This document shows positions 1-9,182 of a DNA stretch of 64,000 nucleotides, in pieces. The position numbers were made by a program, and so were the translations under genes. The notes beneath the pieces were generated by a model that made no database searches, was not told the origin of the DNA, and saw only the letters and a program-made list of their open reading frames with translations. This stretch comes from CAZDBA01 sp965224765 (GTDB lineage Bacteria; Planctomycetota; Planctomycetia; Pirellulales; Pirellulaceae), in contig CBDDAC010000040.1 of NCBI GenBank assembly GCA_965224765.1, positions 1-64,000 of the forward strand, read 5' to 3'. The number at the start of each line of letters is the position of its first letter. Position 1 is the first letter of the stretch.

Positions 1-1308
1 TAAATATTTATAAAACAAAGACCGAAGCATGCTGTTCGCGCGAGCGATACCATCTTCGCTTTTGTCCGCTAATTCTGACCAGTCAATGTGCTCTACTTTC
101 ACTAGGTGCTCCACGAAATTGACAATCGCCGAAAGCATGTCGCGGCGGTTTTGATTTGCAAGTTCCAGAGCATCACGGTAAATAGTCTTTTCTTCTCGAA
201 TTCGATTGCAAGCCTCAATGCAGGCACGAACTTCTTTTTCTTTGACGCTCAATTTGGAGAACTTTTCAGACTCAATACGTTCAAGAAACGATATTCTCTT
301 TTGATGTACTCGGTCATCAAACGATGCTGCAAAAAACTCATCTTGCCCGTCGTATTCCGAATTTCCACCATTAACCTTTATGTCAAATATCGGAGCGGAA
401 TATTCTGAATTAGTAGGGACTTCAGCGTTTAGCTCGAAATGTGCTTTATTCGACGGACGTATACACATCACAAAGGTCGCGACTTCCTTGAACTTCGAGC
501 ATTGAGATTCCAGCCATGTTCGCACGTGCTCTCGTATCGTTCGATCTTTTACCGCGTCAAGATTGTCGAACAGGATAATTGCTTTTCGCCTCACGGTTTT
601 TTCGGTTTGTTGAGAAATTGCAAACAACTGATCTTTCTCCGACATCCCAATTGCAAATGCCTCCAGTCGGTTTATGGATTCCTCGTGGCCGGTTTTGAAT
701 TTTCCCGAATAAAGACCCAGTACCCAGTCGTGTAAGCTCAATTTGCTGAACTCCTCAGGTTCATGTCTTTGAAGTCGGTCAAATGTTTCGCTCAACTCAC
801 GATGACGGCTTCGTGAATCTGCCGACTCTATGAATTCGCTGTTTGATGAATCGAAGAAGCAGAGTGAAATCTCAGTTAGATTTTGGTCTTGGGATTTGAC
901 GTACTTAAATATGTCAGTACTAATCTCAGAGTAGAGAAGCTTGTAAACTTCGCTTGGATCGTGTTCGTTGTTTACCTTCTCTTCTAACTCGGTTTCATCA
1001 AAATCAACAACAATGAAAGGTAACTCGTGCTTCTTCGCATGGTCCAAGATCCCCTTGTACACAATTGAGGTTTTCCCAACTCCAACTGGACCTACCACCC
1101 AAACGGAGAGATCGCCAGTTTCCAAGATCTGCTTCAATTCGTCTTCACAATCCTTTCTGGATTCATAGACTTCTTGATAGAATTTTGTGCAATTGAGACC
1201 AAGAATCTTAATGTCACCTGTCACTCCCTTTAAGACAGACTTGCTGATTTGAAATGAAAGGACTGAGTAAATTGTAGGGAGGCCACGCAGGATTTCTTGA
1301 GAATTCAT
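1..1308 (-). CDS. P-loop ATPase, C-terminus beyond window
   Basis: An open minus-strand frame of 436 codons starts at ATG 1308 and runs off the left edge without a stop, so the C-terminus is missing. A Walker A motif, GPVGVGKTS, lies near residues 73-81. A Walker B-like strand, AIILFDNLDAV, lies near residue 245, followed by FVMCIRPSN, the kind of strand seen after Walker B in STAND/AAA-type ATPases. The protein is hydrophilic, without signal peptide or membrane segment, so it is probably cytoplasmic. No effector domain is visible in the part present. Single large P-loop ATPases of this sort occur in defence islands and as regulators, but the role here is not determined. The neighbouring NADAR-like remnant and tRNA fragment mark the area as accessory DNA. 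Confidence 0.8.
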   Translation of the reverse strand, partial: MNSQEILRGLPTIYSVLSFQISKSVLKGVTGDIKILGLNCTKFYQEVYESRKDCEDELKQILETGDLSVWVVGPVGVGKTSIVYKGILDHAKKHELPFIVVDFDETELEEKVNNEHDPSEVYKLLYSEISTDIFKYVKSQDQNLTEISLCFFDSSNSEFIESADSRSRHRELSETFDRLQRHEPEEFSKLSLHDWVLGLYSGKFKTGHEESINRLEAFAIGMSEKDQLFAISQQTEKTVRRKAIILFDNLDAVKDRTIREHVRTWLESQCSKFKEVATFVMCIRPSNKAHFELNAEVPTNSEYSAPIFDIKVNGGNSEYDGQDEFFAASFDDRVHQKRISFLERIESEKFSKLSVKEKEVRACIEACNRIREEKTIYRDALELANQNRRDMLSAIVNFVEHLVKVEHIDWSELADKSEDGIARANSMLRSLFYKYL

Positions 1309-1529
1309 ATGCAATCAATTGACCGAGCGGAATGAGAAGGTGTAAAAACAAGATATAAGCCGATGAATCCTAACTGTCCACAATACGTTTCGCAAGCAAT
1401 ACGTATAAGTCGATAGGAGTCTAACAAAGGCTTGTGGTCAGAAAGTTGCGCGGGCTTTGCAACTTGACGGGGAGAAAACACGCGATATTTTACCGCGACT
1501 TTTTTATCCTACCCCAGCGGATGAATCTT

Positions 1530-1799
1530 CTAATCAATAGTCTTGGACCTCTGTGATTCTCCACTCAAAGCCGTTGGAGCCATCAGAATAATGACTCTCC
1601 TCCAAGACCCGCTTTGCGCAATGTTCAGCGAGTAATGAACTCCATCGATTTCGAATCCCAATTCGAACCACTGAGAGAAGCAGGACTTGCTGATCGATCC
1701 GTCCTTGGGCGGTGTGTGCCCCCAAAAGAAAGTGAATTCGAAGGTGTTTCCAGCTTCGAATTGTTGGCGGAGGTCGAGGAGATTGAGGGGGAGTTTCAT
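1530..1799 (-). pseudogene. NADAR-like (YbiA-type N-glycosidase) remnant, frameshifted
   Basis: The first ~55 residues from ATG 1799 read like the start of a NADAR protein: a charged helix, then FFWGHTP, SCFSQWF and DGVHY, the order found in NADAR (DUF1768) proteins that hydrolyse ADP-ribose-linked metabolites. The family's next motif, (T)AEH, is not in this frame. It appears in the neighbouring frame as LAEHC near 1640, so a frameshift seems to have split the gene. The shifted frame ends after a further ~30 residues, far short of the usual ~150-180 residue length. I read it as a decayed gene. The family call rests on short motifs only. Confidence 0.45.
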
Positions 1800-1920
1800 G
1801 GCTTGTGGCTATTTTTGCTTTGCGACTTCGAACCAAGTTTTCAAAGCAAGCAAGGACAGAAAGTGATACAAGTCTGAAACTTGAAAAAGGTGATACAAAA
1901 GAGATCAGCTTTAAATGAGT

Positions 1921-1945
1921 TTCGCCCCGCTTTTAGCGGGGCGAA
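1921..1945. terminator. Perfect 11-bp hairpin, terminator-like
   Basis: TTCGCCCCGCT and AGCGGGGCGAA form a perfect 11-bp stem around a 3-nt TTT loop. It lies immediately beyond the 3' end of the tRNA-Arg fragment read on the minus strand, where a tRNA terminator is expected. No U-tract follows on the minus strand, so termination is inferred from stem strength and position. Confidence 0.6.
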
Positions 1946-1949
1946 ACAG

Positions 1950-1994
1950 TACACCCGGGAGGATTCGAACCTCCAACCCTCGGTTCCGAAGGCC
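1950..1994 (-). pseudogene. tRNA-Arg(UCG) 3' fragment, probable attachment site
   Basis: Read on the minus strand this is the 3' half of a tRNA: anticodon loop CTTCGGA (anticodon TCG, arginine), then ACCGAGGG, a T-arm GGAGG-TTCGAAT-CCTCC, and the 3' acceptor strand CGGGTGT plus A. The matching 5' acceptor (ACACCCG), D-arm and 5' anticodon stem are absent upstream, where the match stops near 1994. A tRNA 3' half starting at the anticodon loop is the usual leftover at the far end of an element integrated by a tyrosine recombinase. If so, the element lay on the higher-coordinate side and an intact tRNA-Arg should exist beyond it. No integrase is visible here. Confidence 0.7.
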
Positions 1995-2440
1995 AGATCA
2001 GTATCGATCCGATAGACAAACTTTCGTTGTCTTAAGTCGTTGAAAAACAGGGACTTCTGTCAGAATCATTGAAGCGAACTCGCATCGCCTGACTTCCAGA
2101 TTTTACAGGGTTTCCGGACAAATACCAGCAGTTCTCGGACACTTTTCGGACAGGGAACTTAATCAACTCCTGCGGAGAATTGTCGATTTCCCGGAGCTTT
2201 CAACAGTCGGCTGACTGGAATCCAGTTGAACTTTTTCGAAAATCGGTTGGCGAATTGACAGTCCGGCGAAATCGCGTGGAATCCGGAAGAATTGAATCTT
2301 TGAAACGCATGATCGAAGACACGCGGATCGAACCCGAGTTGCGCTACCCAGTTGCGCTGCGCAAGTTGCAACCAGTTGTCTGGTAACGTGCGGTAGCCCA
2401 TGAGTGACGGACTCACGAATGGTTAATTTATGCAGCCAAA
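1995..2440. other. Non-coding stretch, no gene supported
   Basis: About 450 bases beside the tRNA fragment. Open frames exist on both strands but overlap one another, lack ribosome sites and resemble nothing recognisable. I see no RNA gene or mobile element in it. It may be decayed DNA of the putative integrated element. Confidence 0.4.
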
Positions 2441-2442
2441 TT

Positions 2443-2545
2443 CTGCTGGTCCTCCTCATCGGATAGTACCGACGTTTCAGGTTTCTGATTGTCCAATAGG
2501 CGACTACCGGGTGTCGGGAGACCACTTTTCAACTTCTAACAATTA
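2443..2545. repeat. Dispersed ~103-bp repeat, copy A
   Basis: This segment matches 9051-9153 in the same orientation with roughly one mismatch in nine bases and no gap I can see. The most conserved parts are CCTCCTCATCGGAT, TACCGACGTTTCAGG and GTCCAATAGGCGA, and GTCGGGAGACCA near the end. It lies in a non-coding stretch. Its nature is not known: a non-autonomous element end or a conserved regulatory block are both possible. Confidence 0.75.
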
Positions 2546-2753
2546 TTGGGATTGCGAAAGAAGCTTGGCGCAATCCCGTACGCTTGTTGACGAAACATCC
2601 ACTCTCCGTGGTCGCCATCCACGTAGACCCTACCAATAAACCTGCTCGTATCAGAGCGGACATTGCTGAGCGGACAGGGACAGGTCGTCTCGTTTGTAAT
2701 CTTGGGAAGCTGAATTCGATTGGTTAAAGAAATGATAATAATGGAACCGTTGC
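2546..2753. other. Non-coding stretch after repeat A
   Basis: Nothing recognisable lies between the repeat and the 3' end of the large minus-strand surface-protein gene. No strong terminator hairpin was found. Confidence 0.4.
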
Positions 2754-5700
2754 CTATTCCTCCAACTCAGTCGTGATGCAATCAGCATAGGTTTCGGCCA
2801 CATGAATTTCATCAATAAAATCAAAAGGCTCCTTATGACGATGCAGTTGCACTTGGTCAAACATCAACTGCCCGTCTGCAAGAATTTCTGCCGACTTTAC
2901 AGGGAAGGTTTCCGGATCTCTCATGTCAATGCCCCGTCGTGAAGCATCGGCCTTCGAGATGGCGTAGAGCTTGGCCCTGGTCCGTTTGCCGAATTCGCCA
3001 CGAATGCGCACGGTAACAAACCAAGTTGTGTGCGTCCCACCTTTCGCAGGAACACGCATTTGGGGAGGAAGCTCTACCTTCACTGTCTCATGAAAGAGTT
3101 GCATTTGGAACGTACCTCCCCTTTTTTCGGAGATTTTCCCAAAGTGAAATTCATCACCCAGGTAAACTGAGTGGCTACCAAACTGCATGAACTTGTTCAT
3201 GTCCACGGTAAAGATTCCGCTTACCCATATCTCAGGAATCTCTCCCTCTTTTGTGTTGGGACCTATCAGATGCGTCCCCTCAAGATGGCGTGTAGCAAGT
3301 GCGAATTTCCACTTCCATCTCGGGTGCCCTGGATAGGCATCCGGGCAGTTATCGCACATTAAACCTTTGGTTTTTATGCCGGGGAAATCGGCGCCGGGAG
3401 CCACCACCTGCCTCTTGTTTTTTTCGAGCTCCCACTGTGGCGCAGTCCAACCTGTTCCTGAACTCATTTCTGTCTTGGAAAGCAACTCTCCAGCTTTTCC
3501 AATAAAGGGCTCGTAAACAAAAATACGTTTTGCAATGACACTCAACTTCATGGTGCCTGTGGCGAGACCTCCACGGCCGTCGTCCGCCTGAATGGTAATC
3601 GTGCTTTGACCTAAGGTGGTCGGGGCGGTTCCCGCGAGCGATCCGTTGCTCTTCATCTTCAGCCATCTCGGCCCAGACTTGATCGAATAGGAAATTCTGT
3701 CGGAGGGATTGGGATCGCTGCAATAACCTGCGACTGTACCGTAAACTCGACCGCACGCACGGACATTTTTCACGATGACTGCCGAGAACTCAGGCGGGAG
3801 ATTGACTTCCTTTACATTGATTGCCAGTGTTGTTTGAGCCGTTTTCCCTGCGTAGTCTTTGACCTGGATCGTCCACTTGTTTTTGCCAACATACTCGTCC
3901 GATGCCGCTCCAAAGAGCCGACCGATCGGGCTGATCTGCAACCAAACGGGACCCGAGATAATGCTATACTCTAAGCGGTCGCCAAATCCAAACATGGCAT
4001 TTTCATTTTTGTCAGAGCAATGGTCAGGAATGAAGAGGCCGTCGCGAATAATGGTTCTCTGGTTGACCTCCTTGGAATAGGTGAGGGTGTCCGAATTGAA
4101 GGCGAGAGACTGGTTGAGTTCCACCGGCACATGCACCGTGATGTCTTCATAGAGACCGCCTGGCATCCTTACCCGCAGCTCAAAAACATTGTCGCCCATA
4201 TCCCCAGCGGTCGGAGTGCCCGCAATCGAGACTACTCGAAGTTTCAATTTTCCAACGGACTCCTGAATAGTTCCCCAAGCGGGGCCCGAGAGTTTCTCAA
4301 TCTGGACATTCCAACGGTGGTGCAAGTAGCGGTCTTTCAACCACTGGGCCAAATGCCCTTTTGTGTATGGCGAGCCGGTGATAGCGGAGCGCAGGGTGAA
4401 CTCAGAGCTCACATACTCCGGGCGCACATATTTTGTGGGCTGCACAGCATCGCCGCCCACCAATCTCTTCTCAACGATACCAGGCCCTTCCCAACTTAAG
4501 TTGGAAGAATGGCTCCAGGAGAGTAGCTCAAAATAGTAGCGTGAAGAACTCTTGAGTCGCACACGATCACCCGAGGACTTCAACACTAGGTTGGCTTCTG
4601 TGGCGTCGGTGCTGATCTTCAATTGCACGTTTTCCTTACCCGTGTAGGTAAACGTGTAATCGCCATTTTTCGGAGGCGTGATATAGCCTGTTGCACGGCT
4701 TCCGGTAGACGCATCCCCGTGAGAAACGCATCCTTCACTTGTGCCTACATAATGAGGGCGGTAGGGATAATCCGGATGCTTGGTCAGCTCGGTGAGGTCT
4801 TTCGTCCCCTGATCCCAGCAAAGATACCATGCTTCAACGGTAACCCCGTGTGTGGGCGAAACCACCGTCAGATTCAGCGACTTAGTGGCAGCCGCTGTTC
4901 CATCAGTAAGCGTTAGCTCAATGGTGTGATCCCCCACCGCAGGAACCCCTGTTTTTTTCAACACGAATTCCCACAGGCCGTCTTTATTGCGTGCGGCCGG
5001 CCTTGCAATCGAAAATGCATTGCTGTTCGCACCAGCCAATTTCAGCGTCGGTTTAGAATCAGGATCTATCGCGTAGATGAGCAGCGCCTCGGCGTCATCC
5101 AGCGTCGCCGCAGTCTGTGCCAGAACTGGCAAGTTAAAGAAAGCAGGCGCATTATTGCTCGACTGTTTTACATAGATGGCAATCGTGTTGATACACATCA
5201 CACCCATATTCCCCGAATAAGATCGAACCTTGAAAAGGTTCAAGCCCGCGTTCGAAGCCGAAGGCTTCCCGCCAAATTCACCAGTCGGTGAAAGAGTCAA
5301 CCACCCGGGGCCGTCCACTTTATTGTAGTCAAACGGCTTTGATGAAAATGGATCCCGGACCTTCTCGTGAACAGTTCCTTCATAGTTACGTGCTACGCTG
5401 GCATCGCTGAATTTATACGCATCATCCTCATCGTTCAGATCACAAATCAACGCCAAACTCGGCAGTAGCGGCTGGGGTCGCTTAAGCATGGGGTAGGCTT
5501 TCGACGTGCCCTCCACTCCATAATGCGAGCCGCCTCCCGCGACCTCAGCCATGTCTTCGCGCGCATAGCTTCTGCCATGCACTTTTCCGCTTCTCCTGAA
5601 TTTGATGGAAACTTGCTCGCTTTGCTTCCAAGTCACCGTCCCCTTGGCATGCGTCCACGGATTTCCCATGGCATACACATTGCGGTAATACGCGGCATTC

Positions 5701-6641
5701 ACAGTCGACGGATTTTCCAGAAACCCGCTGATTCCACCCACGCCGTCATTGCGCCATTCCCTGATTCTACCCGCCAGATGCCACGGCTCGCCAATAACCC
5801 GGCCACACACGGAAGTGATCACATCCCCGTCCATCGTGCCCGCGCTCGTCCGGGTGGCGTACGATGCCATTCGATATCCTCCGTTGTTCCAATCGTAGCG
5901 TTTGGTTCCCGTTCCACTTCCTTCATTGGAGAAATATCCGGCTCCGTTGGGGGCGACAACTGGAAGCGGATTTCCGCCATTGGAATTCCAGATCGACGTC
6001 CCGATGGGCCCCATCACCTTCACATAGCCTCCGCTCAAACCCGTCATCCGCGCGCATCCGCCGCCGTTTAGTACCGGCCAGTCGCTAGTGAGCGTCTCAG
6101 TATATTTCGCCGTGCAATCTCGCACCGTCGGTGCCCTAAAATCGATCGCCGAAAACTGTCCTAACTGAAAATAACCTCGCTTCACTTCGCCTTCGCCCGA
6201 GATGTCAATTTTCTTCACAAATCCAAGTTCACCATTTGCCGCCAGCTCCATTGCCTGCAGGTAGACCAGCCGCGTGCCTGCTTCTTGAAAATAAACATCC
6301 CCCACCGTGATCCACTTATCCGTTCCCTTTGTGCTACGGAGCACCACCTCCACGAAATGCGCCCTGCCCTCCTGGGGAATCCATTCGCCCACCCGTAGCT
6401 TGGCTCCCGCATAGGCAGCGGGAACATTCACCAATAACTTCACACTTTTCTTGCCCGGTCGAGTAAAGTTGACCGGCAAAAACTGCCGAACGTGCGTCTC
6501 GGAGAAAGAAATTCCGTCCTTATTATTGGACGTCCCCCCTTTTTTGTCATCTCTAAACTGATTTGACTCAAAGACCGCCGTCCCAGCTATTGAACAGGTT
6601 AGAAGAACAGCCAAGCCTAAATGTTTGTAGGTTTTCATCAT
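2754..6641 (-). CDS. Large secreted surface protein with PA14 and cadherin-like domains
   Basis: 1295 residues starting MMKTYKHLGLAVLLT, a signal peptide ending near residue 24, so it is exported. The N-terminal ~500 residues are not recognised. Residues ~500-600 form an Ig/cadherin-like repeat (AIDPDSKPTL, HTIELTLTDG). Residues ~600-740 form a PA14 domain (VTVEAWYL, GYITPPKNGDYTFTYTG, SWEGPG), a carbohydrate-binding beta barrel. Two putative-Ig (He_PIG type) repeats follow near 860-1040, each with the GPxWL and GxLxGT signatures. The last ~250 residues look like an extracellular beta domain but I cannot name it. No catalytic motif was found. A role in adhesion or glycan binding at the cell surface is inferred. 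It stands alone, with non-coding DNA on both sides. Confidence 0.85.
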   Translation of the reverse strand: MMKTYKHLGLAVLLTCSIAGTAVFESNQFRDDKKGGTSNNKDGISFSETHVRQFLPVNFTRPGKKSVKLLVNVPAAYAGAKLRVGEWIPQEGRAHFVEVVLRSTKGTDKWITVGDVYFQEAGTRLVYLQAMELAANGELGFVKKIDISGEGEVKRGYFQLGQFSAIDFRAPTVRDCTAKYTETLTSDWPVLNGGGCARMTGLSGGYVKVMGPIGTSIWNSNGGNPLPVVAPNGAGYFSNEGSGTGTKRYDWNNGGYRMASYATRTSAGTMDGDVITSVCGRVIGEPWHLAGRIREWRNDGVGGISGFLENPSTVNAAYYRNVYAMGNPWTHAKGTVTWKQSEQVSIKFRRSGKVHGRSYAREDMAEVAGGGSHYGVEGTSKAYPMLKRPQPLLPSLALICDLNDEDDAYKFSDASVARNYEGTVHEKVRDPFSSKPFDYNKVDGPGWLTLSPTGEFGGKPSASNAGLNLFKVRSYSGNMGVMCINTIAIYVKQSSNNAPAFFNLPVLAQTAATLDDAEALLIYAIDPDSKPTLKLAGANSNAFSIARPAARNKDGLWEFVLKKTGVPAVGDHTIELTLTDGTAAATKSLNLTVVSPTHGVTVEAWYLCWDQGTKDLTELTKHPDYPYRPHYVGTSEGCVSHGDASTGSRATGYITPPKNGDYTFTYTGKENVQLKISTDATEANLVLKSSGDRVRLKSSSRYYFELLSWSHSSNLSWEGPGIVEKRLVGGDAVQPTKYVRPEYVSSEFTLRSAITGSPYTKGHLAQWLKDRYLHHRWNVQIEKLSGPAWGTIQESVGKLKLRVVSIAGTPTAGDMGDNVFELRVRMPGGLYEDITVHVPVELNQSLAFNSDTLTYSKEVNQRTIIRDGLFIPDHCSDKNENAMFGFGDRLEYSIISGPVWLQISPIGRLFGAASDEYVGKNKWTIQVKDYAGKTAQTTLAINVKEVNLPPEFSAVIVKNVRACGRVYGTVAGYCSDPNPSDRISYSIKSGPRWLKMKSNGSLAGTAPTTLGQSTITIQADDGRGGLATGTMKLSVIAKRIFVYEPFIGKAGELLSKTEMSSGTGWTAPQWELEKNKRQVVAPGADFPGIKTKGLMCDNCPDAYPGHPRWKWKFALATRHLEGTHLIGPNTKEGEIPEIWVSGIFTVDMNKFMQFGSHSVYLGDEFHFGKISEKRGGTFQMQLFHETVKVELPPQMRVPAKGGTHTTWFVTVRIRGEFGKRTRAKLYAISKADASRRGIDMRDPETFPVKSAEILADGQLMFDQVQLHRHKEPFDFIDEIHVAETYADCITTELEE

Positions 6642-7080
6642 ATTTCTTTAGGTTGTACTGGTTCCGCGAAAGATGAGTTTACACGGAATCGTTTTGCTCA
6701 ATTACGGGTTTTGAAAACTGAGTGAATGTTGAACTTTCTTGGTTCTTCAAACTTGGTTTGTCGCATCATGCCCGCTAGGAATACCCATTCTATCTTTCCA
6801 GCACCGAACATGGTCAATAACCTGACACGTCGGTAGTAGCCAATGGGGAGACCACCATGAAAGAGAAAAATGCGCTCCAACCTTCAAGTGAAGATTCGCC
6901 AGAGGTCCTTCAAGATCACGTACGAGGTTGTGCTGTGTTTGTCAGATGACTGTGATGGCAAACTTAGTCAACGAGCAACGTGGGCCGAAGAAACGGGCGA
7001 GACATACCCATGGCGTATTGGACCGGAAATTGCCTCGGCCCATCAAAGTTCTTCGTCACGCTGATTATTATCAAGAACGA
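6642..7080. other. Intergenic region with possible degenerate repeat
   Basis: No gene is supported here. A stretch on the minus strand near 6770-6880 contains TACCGACGTGTCAGG and TGGTCTCCCC, which resemble parts of the dispersed repeat at 2443 and 9051, but in a different order. The similarity is too short to call a third copy. The promoter of the large surface protein should lie close to 6642. Confidence 0.35.
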
Positions 7081-7854
7081 TCAATGATCGTTGGTATGTC
7101 GCTCCCTTGCCAAAGGTCGTCGCTGCTTGGTAATTGCAACGACTTCCATTTTTGTAAAAAGCGTTTTGCCGGATTGCTCACTTCGGAAGATGTAGGTTTT
7201 TCCAACAGCAATCGTCATGCCCGCCGTTGGCTTATAGCCTTCCTTGGGAGCAGATATCACGTCAGGAAAGGGGATGGACAAGACACGGAGCCCATTCGTT
7301 TTCGACCAATTGTGATAGCTCAGCAAAGGCACAGGCATTCCCTGATCGTCGCCGCCGAGGTCAATTCCCCAGTCTACGAGCAAGTCATCCCCTGTATCAG
7401 TAGGCCATAATATGGTTTTCGCGTTTTTACCGTCGAAGTCGCCAGTACTGCTGTGTTGGTATCGCATCTCAACAAACCGACAACGGAACAACATTACTGT
7501 TTGATTCTCGCCGCTCAGGATCTTTCCACCGCGAATTTCAACCACTTGGAACAATTCCGCAAAACCCATGGCTGTGTAGGTGATGGTATAAACCCCAGAT
7601 CCTGGAAGCACTGTCTCGAATGCCTGTTGCGGCTTAACCGTCTTGCTAAGGATCATCGCATCGTTTTTCCGAATTGTTACATCGTATTCTTGGGGAGGGC
7701 CATCTTCAAACGAAACCTCTCGCACCAAGGGCCAGGGATCTTTGTCCATGCCGACCGAATAGGTTGTTTTCACCGGAGTTGGCTTTAAGGAGCACTCAGG
7801 GAAATAAACCAATACCTTTGCCACACCTCTGCCGCAATTCTTGGGAGCTCGCAC
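7081..7854 (-). CDS. Hypothetical protein, in frame with upstream gene across one TGA
   Basis: 257 residues from a GTG at 7854. There is no obvious ribosome site and no signal peptide of its own. The central part looks like a beta-sandwich (FETVLPGSGVYTITYTAMG, FQVVEIRGGKILSG), as in extracellular accessory proteins. I do not recognise a family. The frame is the same as that of the small secreted protein just upstream: a single TGA (7876-7878) and seven codons separate the two. Read through, they would form one secreted protein of 397 residues. That arrangement, the weak start and the lack of its own export signal suggest this is the C-terminal part of the upstream protein, by recoding or after a nonsense mutation. 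Confidence 0.6.
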   Translation of the reverse strand: MRAPKNCGRGVAKVLVYFPECSLKPTPVKTTYSVGMDKDPWPLVREVSFEDGPPQEYDVTIRKNDAMILSKTVKPQQAFETVLPGSGVYTITYTAMGFAELFQVVEIRGGKILSGENQTVMLFRCRFVEMRYQHSSTGDFDGKNAKTILWPTDTGDDLLVDWGIDLGGDDQGMPVPLLSYHNWSKTNGLRVLSIPFPDVISAPKEGYKPTAGMTIAVGKTYIFRSEQSGKTLFTKMEVVAITKQRRPLARERHTNDH

Positions 7855-7860
7855 GGAGCC
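7846..7860 (-). promoter_or_regulatory. Hairpin after in-frame TGA (weak SECIS candidate)
   Basis: On the minus strand GGCTC and GAGCT pair (one G-U) around the loop CGTGC. The loop starts 21 nt after the TGA at 7876-7878 and has G in its second position, matching the general bacterial SECIS pattern. The stem is only 5 bp and such hairpins arise by chance, so this is weak. Confidence 0.25.
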
Positions 7861-7875
7861 ATAAAAAAGCGACCC

Positions 7876-8274
7876 TCAACACCGTTGTTTTAGAAGGTAT
7901 CGCTTGACAATCCTTTTGCCCCCTTTCTTTATCGGAGGGTACGAAATCAAGGCAACGGGATCACGATCTACCGGGATACCAATGGTCAGATCCTCATTGC
8001 GAAATTGGTCCGTTACACCGTGGCTGATGTAGCCATTGGTGCCCTCATCAACAATTGCAAATTGAATGCTATGGGGTTTGCCGCCTGCGGGATCGATACG
8101 TATTTTCTTTGTCAGCCGTATGCTGAACAGTTTTGAGTACTCGGCATTAGCCGCTTCATCGTATTCAATCAGCGTGGCGTCTTCGACATCAATATCGTGT
8201 TCATCGGCCGAGGTCGTTATGAAAGAAACAAGCCCAAGAATTACCCAGGTGATACAAAAAGGCAGGAGCTTCAT
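7876..8274 (-). CDS. Small secreted hypothetical protein
   Basis: 132 residues from ATG 8274, chosen because MKLLPFCITWVILGL... is a clean signal peptide with cleavage near TSADEHD, and AGGAA lies upstream. An upstream in-frame start at 8325 would place 17 residues before the signal and is less likely. The mature part is an acidic, beta-rich domain without recognised family. It ends KQRC followed by TGA, and the frame continues open for 264 more codons into the next entry. It may be the N-terminal part of one longer protein. Confidence 0.6.
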   Translation of the reverse strand: MKLLPFCITWVILGLVSFITTSADEHDIDVEDATLIEYDEAANAEYSKLFSIRLTKKIRIDPAGGKPHSIQFAIVDEGTNGYISHGVTDQFRNEDLTIGIPVDRDPVALISYPPIKKGGKRIVKRYLLKQRC

Positions 8275-9050
8275 ATTTTGGGTTCCAATTTCCTGTAATA
8301 TTACTTGCCATACACACAATCGCAACTATTCGCCGCCTTCGATAAGGCGACTCAAAGCCTACACCTTGCCAACGGAACTCATACAAAGAATGCTATCTAC
8401 TGCTTTTTGGCGACACAAGTGCAGCTTAGGTCAACTACAAGATCTTGCTGGACCTTAATTTTTTGCCTCTTCGGAAGAATCTGTGGGAAACTTTTGATCG
8501 ATAGGTTGGTTTCGTACGGCTTTTTCACGGCGAGTCGGGTTTTATAGACTCAAACAACTCGATAGTCAGATTTACTTGCCAACGAAAATAGCCATTGAAA
8601 TCTCAATGTGCCTCGTGAGCCCCTTCCGTCGATCCGGAGCTGAGGTCTCGGGGTTAGGTCTTGTCAAACGAAACCACAGATTCCGCCGAAGAGCCGATTT
8701 TTTCAGTCGCTTGCGCTCCTGAAAAAAATCAAGGTCCGGCAGTTTGAGTCTTTCAAGCAGAACAGCTACGATACTTTTTTCTCAGTGAGACCAGCGGCGG
8801 TCTTAGCAATCAATGGGTCATTCCAGCCTGCTTTGTAGGCTCTTTCATCTGCGAGAAATAGGCCTCGCCAATTAACTCTGCTGTCGAGATTGCGTACTTT
8901 GCCACATGCCCGCGAAGAATCAATTCGCGTCGAGAGGTTCCCGATTTGTGCGGGAGTCTGGCCCATCAATTTTTGTTCGAGTAGTACGGTTTGTTTACGC
9001 AACGGTAAGTGACGAAGGTGTGCGGGATAATTGCGAAAAACCCATGAAAT
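8275..9050. other. Non-coding stretch with inverted repeat
   Basis: About 780 bases without a supported gene. At 8696-8730 GATTTTTTCAG and CTGAAAAAAATC pair around a 12-nt loop, an A/T-rich hairpin of unknown role. Open frames across this stretch overlap the dispersed repeat or each other and show no family similarity. Confidence 0.4.
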
Positions 9051-9153
9051 CAGGTGGACCTCCTCATCGGATGGTACCGACGTTTCAGGGTTCTGATAGT
9101 CCAATAGGCGATTACCGGCTGTCGGGAGACCATTTTTCAAGATCTAAACAATC
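9051..9153. repeat. Dispersed ~103-bp repeat, copy B
   Basis: This is the second copy of the repeat at 2443-2545, direct orientation, about 6.6 kb away. It ends 30 bases before the start of a lipoprotein gene, so it could carry that gene's promoter. The flanking sequences of the two copies differ, which sets the repeat limits. Confidence 0.75.
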
Positions 9154-9182
9154 AGTCGGACGCTTCCATTTTGGGGAAAACC

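Noticed and set aside
1950..1994. A selenocysteine tRNA
   Set aside because: The anticodon loop reads TCG, not TCA, and there is no long variable arm.
2159..2525. Small overlapping minus-strand genes
   Set aside because: No ribosome site or family similarity, mutually overlapping frames, and overlap with the dispersed repeat.
6770..6880. Third copy of the ~103-bp repeat
   Set aside because: Only two short blocks match, in a different order and orientation.
8766..9140. Minus-strand 124-codon gene
   Set aside because: Its first part is the dispersed repeat and the rest shows no coding character.
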